32,190 bases of DNA. It comes from Streptomyces sp. rh34 (lineage in GTDB: Bacteria > Actinomycetota > Actinomycetes > Streptomycetales > Streptomycetaceae). The stretch covers positions 1,666 to 33,855 of the forward strand of contig NZ_NTGZ01000049.1 in assembly GCF_002551245.1 (NCBI RefSeq). The letters run 5' to 3'. Below are positions 17,723 to 24,969 of this stretch, piece after piece. Positions within the stretch are counted from its first letter, which is position 1; each line of letters starts with the position of its first letter. Under the pieces are notes generated by a model, which was not told the DNA's origin, did not search any database, and worked only from the letters and a program-made list of their open reading frames with translations. A program made the position numbers and the translations under genes.

Positions 17723-19255
17723 ATGACAGTGCAGCCACGTGAGCAATGGTCCACCCGCACCGGCTTCCTGCTGGCCGCCATCGGTTCGGCCGTCGGACTC
17801 GGTAACATCTGGCGCTTCCCCGCCATCGCCTACGAGAACGGCGGCGGGGCCTTCCTGCTGCCGTACCTCATCGCACTCCTCACGGCGGGCATCCCGCTGC
17901 TGATCATGGAGTACACCATCGGGCGGAAGTACCGTCTGTCGCCGCCGGCCGCACTGCGCAGGATGGCCCGGCCGGCCGAGGCCATCGGGTGGTGGCAGGT
18001 CGTGATCTCCTTCGTGATCGCCACCTATTACGCCGTCATCATCGCCTGGGCCGTGCGCTATGTGGGCTTCTCCTTCGGCCAGCAGTGGGGCGACGACCCG
18101 GAGGCCTTCCTCTTCGGCGACTTCCTGCGGGCACCGGAGACACCGAGCTTCCTCGACGGTTTCGTCCCCGGGGTCTTCTGGCCGCTCATCGCCGTGTGGG
18201 TGGTCGTGCTGGTCATCCTGGCATTCGGTATCCGGCGCGGCATCGAGCGAGCCAACAAGATCTTCATTCCGCTCCTCTTCGTCCTGTTCGCCGCGCTGGT
18301 GGTCCGCGCGCTCATGCTGGACGGGGCGGCCCTCGGACTCGACGCCCTCTTCACGCCGGACTGGTCGGAGCTCGGCAACGGCAGCGTCTGGGTCGCCGCC
18401 TACGGGCAGATCTTCTTCTCGCTGTCCATCGGCTTCGGCATCATGGTCACGTACGCGTCGTACCTGGGCCGCCGGGCCGACCTGACGGGCTCCGCGATGG
18501 TGGCGGGCTTCGCCAACAGCTCGTTCGAGATCCTCGCGGGCATCGGGGTCTTCGCGACCCTGGGCTATCTGGCGACCGCTTCGGGGGTCGGCGTCGACGA
18601 AGTCGCCGGCGCGGGCATCGGCCTGGCGTTCGTCGCCTTCCCCGCGGTGATCTCGGAGATGCCGCTCGGCGGCCTCTTCGGCGTGCTGTTCTTCAGCTCC
18701 CTGGTGATCGCGGGGCTCTCGTCGCTGATCTCCATCGTGCAGGTGGTCGTCTCCGCCGTGCAGGACCGGACCGGCATGCGTCGCATGCCGGCGGTCCTGG
18801 GCATCGGCGGCCTGATCGCGCTGGTGTCGGTCCTGCTCTTCCCGAACGAGTCCGGCATCTATCTGCTCGACGCGTCCGACCACTTCATCAACCAGTACGG
18901 CATCGCCCTGGCCGCCCTGGTCGGGCTGATCGTCGTCGTCTGGGTGCTGCGGCAGCTGCCCAGCCTCCAGGAGAACGCCGACGCCACCTCCGCCGTCCGG
19001 CTCGGCCGCTGGTGGCGTATCTGCCTCGGCTTCATCACACCGCTGGTGCTGGGCTGGATGATGGTCGACAGCCTGCGGACCGAGTTCGAGGAGAACTACG
19101 AGGGCTACTCGACCGGATTCCTGCTCTCCGCGGGCTGGAGCGTCGCCATCGGAGCACTGTTGGTCGGGGTGATCCTCACGCTGATGCCATGGCCGGCCGG
19201 CCGTGAGGACATCGACCTGGACATGGAGTCGCCGGCCGACGGGAAGGACCGCTGA
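17723..19255 (+). CDS. metP: NSS-family sodium-dependent amino-acid transporter (MetP-like)
   Basis: A 510-residue sodium:neurotransmitter-symporter-family carrier. The first helix has the defining GSAVGLGNIWRFPAIAYENG, which forms sodium and substrate sites, followed by GGAFLLPYLIALLTAGIPLL and about 12 hydrophobic segments in all. The ATG at 17723 has GAGG at about 17712-17715; frames further upstream run back into the CcdA gene region and are not protein-like. The 1-bp overlap with a tiny single-span protein reproduces the Corynebacterium glutamicum MetP-MetS pair, which imports methionine and alanine, so that substrate range is the best guess. Confidence 0.88.
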   Translation: MTVQPREQWSTRTGFLLAAIGSAVGLGNIWRFPAIAYENGGGAFLLPYLIALLTAGIPLLIMEYTIGRKYRLSPPAALRRMARPAEAIGWWQVVISFVIATYYAVIIAWAVRYVGFSFGQQWGDDPEAFLFGDFLRAPETPSFLDGFVPGVFWPLIAVWVVVLVILAFGIRRGIERANKIFIPLLFVLFAALVVRALMLDGAALGLDALFTPDWSELGNGSVWVAAYGQIFFSLSIGFGIMVTYASYLGRRADLTGSAMVAGFANSSFEILAGIGVFATLGYLATASGVGVDEVAGAGIGLAFVAFPAVISEMPLGGLFGVLFFSSLVIAGLSSLISIVQVVVSAVQDRTGMRRMPAVLGIGGLIALVSVLLFPNESGIYLLDASDHFINQYGIALAALVGLIVVVWVLRQLPSLQENADATSAVRLGRWWRICLGFITPLVLGWMMVDSLRTEFEENYEGYSTGFLLSAGWSVAIGALLVGVILTLMPWPAGREDIDLDMESPADGKDR

Positions 19256-19392
19256 TGTCCACCAGCGCCATCGTCATGATGATCATCGCCATTCTCATCG
19301 TCTGGGGTGGGCTGATCGCCGCCATCCTCCGGCTGAGGAAGCACCCGGACACTCCGGATCCGCTGCCGCCCGGCTCCCATCCGGCCGAGTGA
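19255..19392 (+). CDS. metS: MetS-like small subunit of the NSS transporter
   Basis: A 45-residue protein (MSTSAIVMMIIAILI... ending GSHPAE) with one transmembrane helix (about 5-25), a short basic stretch (RLRKH) and a Pro-rich cytoplasmic tail. The ATG shares its first base with the last base of the transporter TGA. Size, topology and position match MetS, the small subunit required for MetP transport in Corynebacterium. It is easily missed by gene finders because of its length. Confidence 0.82.
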   Translation: MSTSAIVMMIIAILIVWGGLIAAILRLRKHPDTPDPLPPGSHPAE

Positions 19393-19420
19393 CCGAGTCC
19401 TGGCGGTAGCGTCGCCCCGC

Positions 19421-20173
19421 TCACCCGGGACCACGTTCCGGTCCGTGCGCACACGGTCCGGCAGAGGACGGGCCGGGCACCTTCGGTGCTTCGGGCCCGG
19501 AGGCGCCCGCCAGGCCCGCCACCTCGGCCCGCAGAGCGGTGACCTCCGCCGTCAGGGCTTCCAGGAGGGCCGTCTGCTTGCGTCCCTCGGCGTTGTCCCG
19601 GTCGAATCGCGAAATGAACCAGGCCGCGATGTTCGCCGTGACGACACCGAGCAGCGCGATGCCGGAGAGCATCAGTCCCACGGCGAGCAGACGGCCGAGC
19701 CCGGTGGTGGGCGCCAGGTCTCCGTATCCCACCGTCGTCATGGTGGTGAAGGACCACCACACCGCGTCCCCGATCGTGCGAATGTTGCCGCTCGGCGCGT
19801 CCCGCTCGACCTGGAGCACCGCCAGCGAACCGAACATCATGAGGCCGACGACGGCCCCGGCGACGTAGACGGTCATCGTGATCTGTGGGGCGTGCCTGGC
19901 CCGCCGGCCCACCAGCAGCAGTGTGGACACCAGCCGCAGCAGACGCAGCGGCTGGACCAGGGGCAGGACCACCGCCAGCAGGTCCAGCGGGTGGCTGCGG
20001 ACGAAAGCCCACCTCAGGGGAGCGAGCAGCAGCCGCGTCACGTAGTCGCCGGCGAACGCCGCCCATACCGCCCACTCGGCCGCCCGGCACGCCGTGTGCG
20101 CCCAGCCCGGCGCGTCAGGAGCGAGGACGGGGACGGCGTAGGCGACGGCGAACACCACAGCCAGCACGAGCAA
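19421..20173 (-). CDS. Voltage-gated-type potassium channel (start uncertain)
   Basis: A K+ channel subunit of about 250 residues. It has four N-terminal hydrophobic segments including an Arg-spaced S4-like stretch (PLRLLRLVSTLLLVGRRAR), then the pore module: a helix, the pore loop WWSFTTMTTVGYGDLAP with selectivity filter TVGYGD, and an inner helix (LMLSGIALLGVVTANI). A short Leu/Ala-rich helix near 205-225 may be coiled coil. The only usual start codon in frame is TTG at 20173, with no Shine-Dalgarno. Protein-like sequence (ALDQWEQRTRTP) continues upstream in frame until a TGA at 20213-20215, beyond which ATG AAG CAT lies at 20224-20216. The 5' end may therefore be damaged or use an unusual start. 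Confidence 0.82.
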   Translation of the reverse strand: MLVLAVVFAVAYAVPVLAPDAPGWAHTACRAAEWAVWAAFAGDYVTRLLLAPLRWAFVRSHPLDLLAVVLPLVQPLRLLRLVSTLLLVGRRARHAPQITMTVYVAGAVVGLMMFGSLAVLQVERDAPSGNIRTIGDAVWWSFTTMTTVGYGDLAPTTGLGRLLAVGLMLSGIALLGVVTANIAAWFISRFDRDNAEGRKQTALLEALTAEVTALRAEVAGLAGASGPEAPKVPGPSSAGPCAHGPERGPG

Positions 20174-20339
20174 GGGGGTCCGTGTGCGCTGTTCCCACTG
20201 GTCCAGGGCGATTCAATGCTTCATACGGGCATCGTAGGAACGGGACGGGCGACGCCCCCCAGGGGCATCCGCCCGTGATCCCGTACGGGGCGCCGATCGG
20301 TGACGTCGGCCGGTAGGCGGATCGGGCCCGGTGGTCAGG

Positions 20340-20380
20340 GCGACGGCACCGTCGCTTCCCCTTCGTCGCCGTCCGGCGAC
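20340..20380 (-). terminator. Two hairpins ending the SDR transcript
   Basis: GCGACGG-CA-CCGTCGC (20340-20355) and GTCGCCG-TC-CGGCGAC (20365-20380), each a perfect 7-bp inverted repeat with a 2-nt centre. They lie 10-50 nt beyond the leftward SDR stop. Confidence 0.55.
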
Positions 20381-20389
20381 CCGTCGCGG

Positions 20390-21130
20390 TCAGGCGGTGT
20401 AGCCACCGTCGACCGCGAGAGAGGTGCCGGTGATCCACTGGGCGTCGGGGCCGGCGAGGAAGACCACGGCCTTCGCGGTGTCGGCCCCCGCGCCCAGAAC
20501 CTTCGCCGCGGTCCTCAGGCGCTCCTCCTCGGCCTCGTCCGTGCCGTCCGGGTTCATGTCGGTGACGGTGGGCCCGGGGTCCACGAGGTTCGCGGTGATC
20601 CCCTTGGGCGCCACGTCGTGGGCCAGGCCCTTGGTGAAGCCGATCAGCGCCGACTTGCTCATGGCGTAGAGCGTCACGTCCGGCACCGGCACGCGGTTGG
20701 CCCAGCAGCTCCCGATGCTGATGACGCGGCCGCCGTGTCCCAGGTGGGGAATGGCCGCCTGGGTGGCCAGGAAGACGGCACGCACGTGGACGGCCAGCGT
20801 GCGGTCGATCTCCTCCAGCGTCACGCCCTCGATCGGGCCGTAGGGGAAGACTCCGGCGTTGTTCACCAGGATGTCGAGCCGGCCGAGCTCCGCCGCGGTC
20901 TGCTCGACGGACCGGACGACGGCCGCCGGGTCCGCGCTGTCGGCCCGGATGGCCAGACCCCTGCGCCCGAGCGCCTCGATCGCCTTGACGACCTCCTGGG
21001 CCTTGTCGGCCGCGCTCACATACGTCAGGGCGACGTCCGCGCCCTCCTCCGCCAGTCGGAGGGCGGTCGCGGCACCGATGCCGCGGCTTCCTCCGGTCAC
21101 CAGTGCCACTTTGCCCGCGAGCTGAGGCAT
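20390..21130 (-). CDS. SDR-family NAD(P)-dependent oxidoreductase
   Basis: A 246-residue classical short-chain dehydrogenase/reductase. The cofactor motif TGGSRGIG is at 12-19, LVNNAG near 88-93, and the catalytic Tyr155-x3-Lys159 is in LYAMSKSA, with Ser138 or Ser141 as the partner serine. It ends with the typical ITGTSLAVDGGYTA. It resembles the 3-oxoacyl-ACP reductase/glucose dehydrogenase-like group, where substrate cannot be read from sequence. Start ATG 21130 has GGGAG a few bases upstream. It is divergent from a TetR gene with an AT-rich promoter between, so it is probably the target of that repressor. Confidence 0.92.
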   Translation of the reverse strand: MPQLAGKVALVTGGSRGIGAATALRLAEEGADVALTYVSAADKAQEVVKAIEALGRRGLAIRADSADPAAVVRSVEQTAAELGRLDILVNNAGVFPYGPIEGVTLEEIDRTLAVHVRAVFLATQAAIPHLGHGGRVISIGSCWANRVPVPDVTLYAMSKSALIGFTKGLAHDVAPKGITANLVDPGPTVTDMNPDGTDEAEEERLRTAAKVLGAGADTAKAVVFLAGPDAQWITGTSLAVDGGYTA

Positions 21131-21170
21131 CTCGCTCCCTTCACGCTGAGTCGGATAGCTGAGCCATATA

Positions 21171-21191
21171 TTTAGGTCGGACGATCCAAAA
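21171..21191. promoter_or_regulatory. Candidate TetR operator in the SDR/tetR divergent promoter
   Basis: A dyad of the form TTTnGG-N9-CCnAAA in an AT-rich island (about 21165-21198) that stands out from the surrounding GC-rich DNA and should hold both promoters. The match is imperfect, and assignment to the divergent TetR is inference. Confidence 0.42.
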
Positions 21192-21243
21192 ATACTAAAC
21201 AGGCAGGATGGCCGGGGGTCAACCCTTGTCCGAGGAGGCAGAC

Positions 21244-21864
21244 ATGGCCGAAAGAGGCCGCCCGCGCGCGTTCGACCGCACCGCGGCGCTGCGGCGCGCG
21301 ATGGAGACGTTCTGGGAGTTCGGTTACGAGGGCACGAAGCTCACGGACCTGACCGCCGCCATGGGCATCAACTCCGCCAGCCTGTACAACACATTCGGCT
21401 CGAAAGAGCAGTTGTTCCACGAGGCCGTCGCACTCTACGACCGCACCGCGGGCTCGGCTACCAACCGCGCGCTGCGCGAGGCGCCGACGGCACGCGCCGC
21501 GGTGGAGGCCATGCTGCGCGGCAACATCGATGCCTTCACCGACCCGGAGACCCCGAGCGGCTGCATGATCGTGCTGTCGGCCACGAACTGTTCGCACCAG
21601 AACAGGGAGGTCGCCGAGCACCTGGCCCGGTGGCGGCGGACCTCGGTCGCGGAGCTGGAGAAACGGCTGGACCGGGCCGTCGCGGAGGGGGAGCTGGCGC
21701 GGGGGACGGACGTGCGCGCGATCGCCGCCTTCTACGCGACCCTCCTGCACGGGTTGTCGATTGAGGCCCGGGACGGCGTGTCCCTGGAGCGGCTCCGTTC
21801 CACCGTGGACCACGCCGTGAACCTGTGGGACTCCCTGGTGCGGCAGTCGGCCGGACAGCGGTGA
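21244..21864 (+). CDS. TetR/AcrR-family transcriptional regulator
   Basis: A 206-residue TetR regulator. The helix-turn-helix spans about 10-50 (AALRRAMETFWEFGYEGTKLTDL...INSASLYNTFGSKEQLF). The C-terminal domain contains GCMIVLSA, common in the subfamily that controls divergent oxidoreductases or efflux genes. ATG 21244 was chosen over the in-frame ATG 21208 because AGGAGG (21233-21238) lies 5 nt before it. The divergent SDR gene is the probable target. Confidence 0.9.
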   Translation: MAERGRPRAFDRTAALRRAMETFWEFGYEGTKLTDLTAAMGINSASLYNTFGSKEQLFHEAVALYDRTAGSATNRALREAPTARAAVEAMLRGNIDAFTDPETPSGCMIVLSATNCSHQNREVAEHLARWRRTSVAELEKRLDRAVAEGELARGTDVRAIAAFYATLLHGLSIEARDGVSLERLRSTVDHAVNLWDSLVRQSAGQR

Positions 21865-21907
21865 GGGGCGCACGGCTGCATCAGGGCCGGACGCCCCCTT
21901 GTGCGCC
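21865..21907 (+). terminator. Possible terminator after tetR, with two alternative stems
   Basis: GGGGCG (21865-21870) can pair with CGCCCC (21892-21897), or GGCGCAC (21867-21873) with GTGCGCC (21901-21907); the two stems exclude each other. They begin right at the tetR stop. Termination is the simplest reading. Confidence 0.35.
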
Positions 21908-21933
21908 GGGAGAGGCCAGTCGCAGGCGGCTGA

Positions 21934-22189
21934 CTACTCGACCGCCTCGGTGTAGGCGATGAGCGATTTCTCGATGGCGTCCGGGTCGTCGACGCCGGAG
22001 TCGCGGGTCTCGACTGTTGTGTAGATCGTCCGTACGCCCCGTACGGGTAGCGCGCGCTGTGCGGCACGAGGGGCTTCAGGCCCCGGGTGCCGTACCTCCG
22101 ACCGGGGACGCACATGGAGGGGCCGCCCCCCGGGCGAGCACCGGGACCAACGTCCGCACCAGGTCCGATACGAACTCCGTGCCCAGCCC
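21934..22189 (-). pseudogene. Apparent frameshifted coding remnant, unrecognised
   Basis: Three minus-strand segments in different frames each look like genuine high-GC coding sequence and abut one another: 22189-22125 (GLGTEFVSDLVRTLVPVLA), 22100-22034 (RYGTRGLKPLVPHSARYPYG) and 22032-21934 (RTIYTTVETRDSGVDDPDA to a TAG stop). G/C-rich third positions switch frame at about each junction. The simplest reading is the 3' end of a gene broken by two frameshifts. No intact start or ribosome site is seen, and I do not recognise the protein. The rest of the 21865-22275 gap shows nothing else I can support. Sequencing error is an alternative. Confidence 0.35.
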
Positions 22190-22275
22190 GCGCGGCGTTC
22201 TTCCTCGCGGATTTCGGCCGTACCGCGAGGTGGGAGATGGCGGCCGTCCCGAGGCGGGCGTGGCTACCATCCTCT

Positions 22276-23538
22276 GTGACCGAAACGACCGAACCGCCCG
22301 CACGCCGCCGCATACTCGCCGACCTCACCCCGCTGCGGCACTCGCCCGATTACCGGCGGCTCTGGTTCGGGAACACCGTTTCGTGGATCGGCCAGGGCAT
22401 GACGGCGCTGGCGGTCTCGCTCCAGGTCTACGACATCACCGGGTCCGCGTTCTCCGTGGGGCTCATCGGGTTCTGCTCACTGGTGCCGCTGGTCGTCTTC
22501 GGGCTCTACGGCGGGGCCGTCGCGGACACCGTCGACCGGCGCAAACTCGGCCTGTTCAGCGCCGCCGGGTCGTTCGCGCTCTCCGTCGTCCTGGTGGCGG
22601 CGACCGTCGCGGGCATCGAGCGGGTCGGACTGCTGTACGCGGTCGTCGCCCTCCAGGCCGTCTGCTTCGCCCTCAACGCACCGGCCCGCTCCTCGATGAT
22701 CGCCCGGCTGCTGCCGGCCGAGCAACTGCCCGCCGCCAACGCGCTGAACTCCATGACCAGCACGACGGGCGCGCTCGTCGGGCCGATGCTGGGCGGCCTG
22801 ATCGTCGGCTGGTGGGGATACCGCGCCGCGTACTCCGTCGACGTCGCCACCTTCGCGGTCTCCCTGTACACGATGTGGCGGTTGCCGTCGATGCTGCCCG
22901 ACCGGCAGGACGGCGACACGGGCAAGCGGGCCTCCGTCCTGGACGGGCTGCGGTTCCTCGGGACCCGGCCGAACCTGCGGATGACCTTCTTCACCGACCT
23001 GTGCGCGATGGTGCTCGCCCACCCCCGCGCCCTCTTCCCGGTCGTCGCGGTCCTCTGGTACGGGGGCGACGCGCGGACCACCGGACTGCTCGTCGCCGCC
23101 CCGGCCCTCGGCATGCTGCTCGGCGGGGTGTTCTCCGGCTGGCTCGGCCGGATCCGGCGGCAGGGACTCGCGATCCTGCTGGCCGTCGGCTCCTGGGGCG
23201 CCGCCATCGCCGTCTTCGGGCTCACCCGCAACCTCTGGCTCGGGCTGCTGTTCCTGGCGCTCGCAGGATGCGCGGACACCATCTCCATGGTCTTCCGCAA
23301 CACGATGCTCCAGGCGGCCGCGCCCGACGAGATGCGCGGCCGGCTCCAGGGCGTCTTCATCGTCGTCGTGGCGGGCGGCCCCCGCCTCGGGGACTTCCTA
23401 GCGGGCTCGGTGGCCGACCTCACCACCCCCGCCGTCGCCGTCACCGGCGGCGGCGTCCTGTGTGTGACCGGGGTGGCCCTGCTCGCGCTGAAGTGGCGCG
23501 CCTTCGCCCGCTACGACGCCCACGACCCGCAGCCGTAG
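22276..23538 (+). CDS. MFS efflux-type transporter
   Basis: A 420-residue major-facilitator transporter of the DHA3/EntS-like exporter group. It opens with the family-typical LRHSPDYRRLWFGNTVSWIGQGMTALAV, has the helix 2-3 loop GGAVADTVDRRK, and about 12 hydrophobic segments. I set the start at GTG 22276 (TETTEPPARRR); the open frame continues upstream but its extension lacks family similarity. There is no clear Shine-Dalgarno, while TACCAT lies about 10 nt upstream like a -10 box, so the mRNA may be leaderless. Members export siderophores, macrolides or other small molecules; the substrate is unknown. Confidence 0.87.
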   Translation: MTETTEPPARRRILADLTPLRHSPDYRRLWFGNTVSWIGQGMTALAVSLQVYDITGSAFSVGLIGFCSLVPLVVFGLYGGAVADTVDRRKLGLFSAAGSFALSVVLVAATVAGIERVGLLYAVVALQAVCFALNAPARSSMIARLLPAEQLPAANALNSMTSTTGALVGPMLGGLIVGWWGYRAAYSVDVATFAVSLYTMWRLPSMLPDRQDGDTGKRASVLDGLRFLGTRPNLRMTFFTDLCAMVLAHPRALFPVVAVLWYGGDARTTGLLVAAPALGMLLGGVFSGWLGRIRRQGLAILLAVGSWGAAIAVFGLTRNLWLGLLFLALAGCADTISMVFRNTMLQAAAPDEMRGRLQGVFIVVVAGGPRLGDFLAGSVADLTTPAVAVTGGGVLCVTGVALLALKWRAFARYDAHDPQP

Positions 23539-23570
23539 CCGCGTCCCGCGCCCCGTAGTCGCGCTCCGTA

Positions 23571-23597
23571 ACCCCGCCCCGCGCCCGGTAGCGGGGT
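23571..23597. terminator. Hairpin between convergent MFS and carboxyltransferase genes
   Basis: ACCCCGC (23571-23577) pairs with GCGGGGT (23591-23597) across a 13-nt loop, in the 81-bp gap between two convergent stops. Probably ends one or both transcripts. Confidence 0.4.
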
Positions 23598-23619
23598 CCG
23601 GCCGTCTGCCGCCGCCCGC

Positions 23620-24969
23620 TCAGCCGACGATCGAGCGGGCGAAGCCCAGGTCCAGCAGGTCCTGCGGGCGCAGCCGCAACTGGTCGGCGGTGGCGTCGGT
23701 CTCCGAGGGTGACCGCTTGAGGATCGCGGCGGCCAGTTCCGGGGCGATGACGGAGAAGTAACTGTCCGCCGTGACATGGGTGTTGTCCGGTGCCGCGAGA
23801 GCCAGCGCCCCGCCCGAACCGCCTTCGCCGATCACCAGTGTCGTCACCGGCACCCGTGCCGCCGCGATGGCCGCGAAGGTGTCCGCGATGGCCGCGCCCG
23901 CGCCCGCCCGTTCCGCCTCGGCGTCGTTGGCCGCGCCCGGGGTGTCGACGAGGGTGAGGACCGGGACGCCGAGCCGGTCCGCCAGCCGGATGGTCCGGGC
24001 CGCCGCGCGGTACCCGGCCGGGCGGGTCGGCGTCCCGCACTGGGCGACGTACGCGACGGGCGACCCGTCCGCGCGCAGCCCGAAACCGCACAGCAGCCCG
24101 GGGTCCGTACCGCCGCACCGGTCCCCGTGGAGGGGGAGCCGGGTGGCGAAGTGGTCGGCGAGATACGCCTCCGCGCGAGGCCGCCGAGGATCGCGGGCCG
24201 CCGCCACCGCCTCCCGCCCGGTCTCCGGGAGCCGGGCCGCCGACAGTGCGCGGGGCAACGCGGCGGCGGGGAGCGCGCCGTGCGGGCCGAGCGCGCGCAG
24301 CCAGTGCGTCAGCTCCCGGGCCAGCTCGCCCGGCGGGACGACCGCGTCCACCTGGCCCGCCGCGAACTGTCCCTCGGCGCTGTACGCGTGAGGATCCGCG
24401 TCCGCCGGCCGCACCCGGGAACCGGCGAAGCCGACCTGCGCGCCCGGCAGCGCCAGCAGCACATCGGCGCCCGCCCCCACCGTGGCCCAGCCGCCGCCGG
24501 TCGTCGGGTCGCGGACCACCGCGATCTGCGGGAGCCCGGCCGCCCGCAGCCGGGCGGAGGCGGCGGCCACCCGCTGGAGCTGGGTGAGCGCGACCATGCC
24601 CTCCTGCATCCGGCTGCCGCCGGTGGCGACGAGCGCGAGCAGGGGCAGCCGCCGGGCCAGGGCCAGCTCGTACGCTGCCACCAGCCGGTCACCCGTCAGC
24701 CGGCCCAACGAGCCGCCCAGGAAACCGAATTCGAAGGCGAGCAGCACGCACGCGCGGTCTCCGACGACCCCGGTGCCGTACACCACGGACTCCTCCTCGC
24801 CGGTCCGTGCCCCGGCCCGCTCCCGCGCCGCGTCGTACCCCGCCCAGCCGAGCGGACCGTCCGGCGGCAGAGGGTGCGACGGCGGGCGGTGCTCGGTGAA
24901 GCCCGCCGCGCCGGTGAGCAGCGCGATCGTCTGCCGGGCCGTCGCCCGGGCGGGGGAGTCAGCCGGCAT
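23620..24969 (-). CDS. Fused AccD/AccA-like carboxyltransferase
   Basis: A 449-residue protein with two crotonase-fold carboxyltransferase halves. The N-terminal half resembles acetyl-CoA carboxylase beta (GGSRMQEGMVALTQLQR, DPTTGGGWATVGAGADVLLALPGAQVGFAGSRV) but lacks the four-Cys zinc finger of bacterial AccD. The C-terminal half resembles AccA (VPVLTLVDTPGAANDAEAERAGAGAAIADTF, VIGEGGSGGALAL, VIAPELAAAILKRS). No biotin carboxylase or biotin-carrier gene is next to it. The ATG at 24969 overlaps the end of matB by 11 bp, so malonate metabolism is its likely context. Whether it acts on malonyl-CoA, carboxylates an acyl-CoA, or works like a malonate decarboxylase beta/gamma pair cannot be settled from sequence. 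Confidence 0.85.
   Translation of the reverse strand: MPADSPARATARQTIALLTGAAGFTEHRPPSHPLPPDGPLGWAGYDAARERAGARTGEEESVVYGTGVVGDRACVLLAFEFGFLGGSLGRLTGDRLVAAYELALARRLPLLALVATGGSRMQEGMVALTQLQRVAAASARLRAAGLPQIAVVRDPTTGGGWATVGAGADVLLALPGAQVGFAGSRVRPADADPHAYSAEGQFAAGQVDAVVPPGELARELTHWLRALGPHGALPAAALPRALSAARLPETGREAVAAARDPRRPRAEAYLADHFATRLPLHGDRCGGTDPGLLCGFGLRADGSPVAYVAQCGTPTRPAGYRAAARTIRLADRLGVPVLTLVDTPGAANDAEAERAGAGAAIADTFAAIAAARVPVTTLVIGEGGSGGALALAAPDNTHVTADSYFSVIAPELAAAILKRSPSETDATADQLRLRPQDLLDLGFARSIVG

Noticed and set aside
22087..22275. N-terminal extension of the MFS transporter
   Set aside because: MFS similarity begins just after GTG 22276, and the extension is Pro/Arg-rich and overlaps the coding remnant on the other strand.
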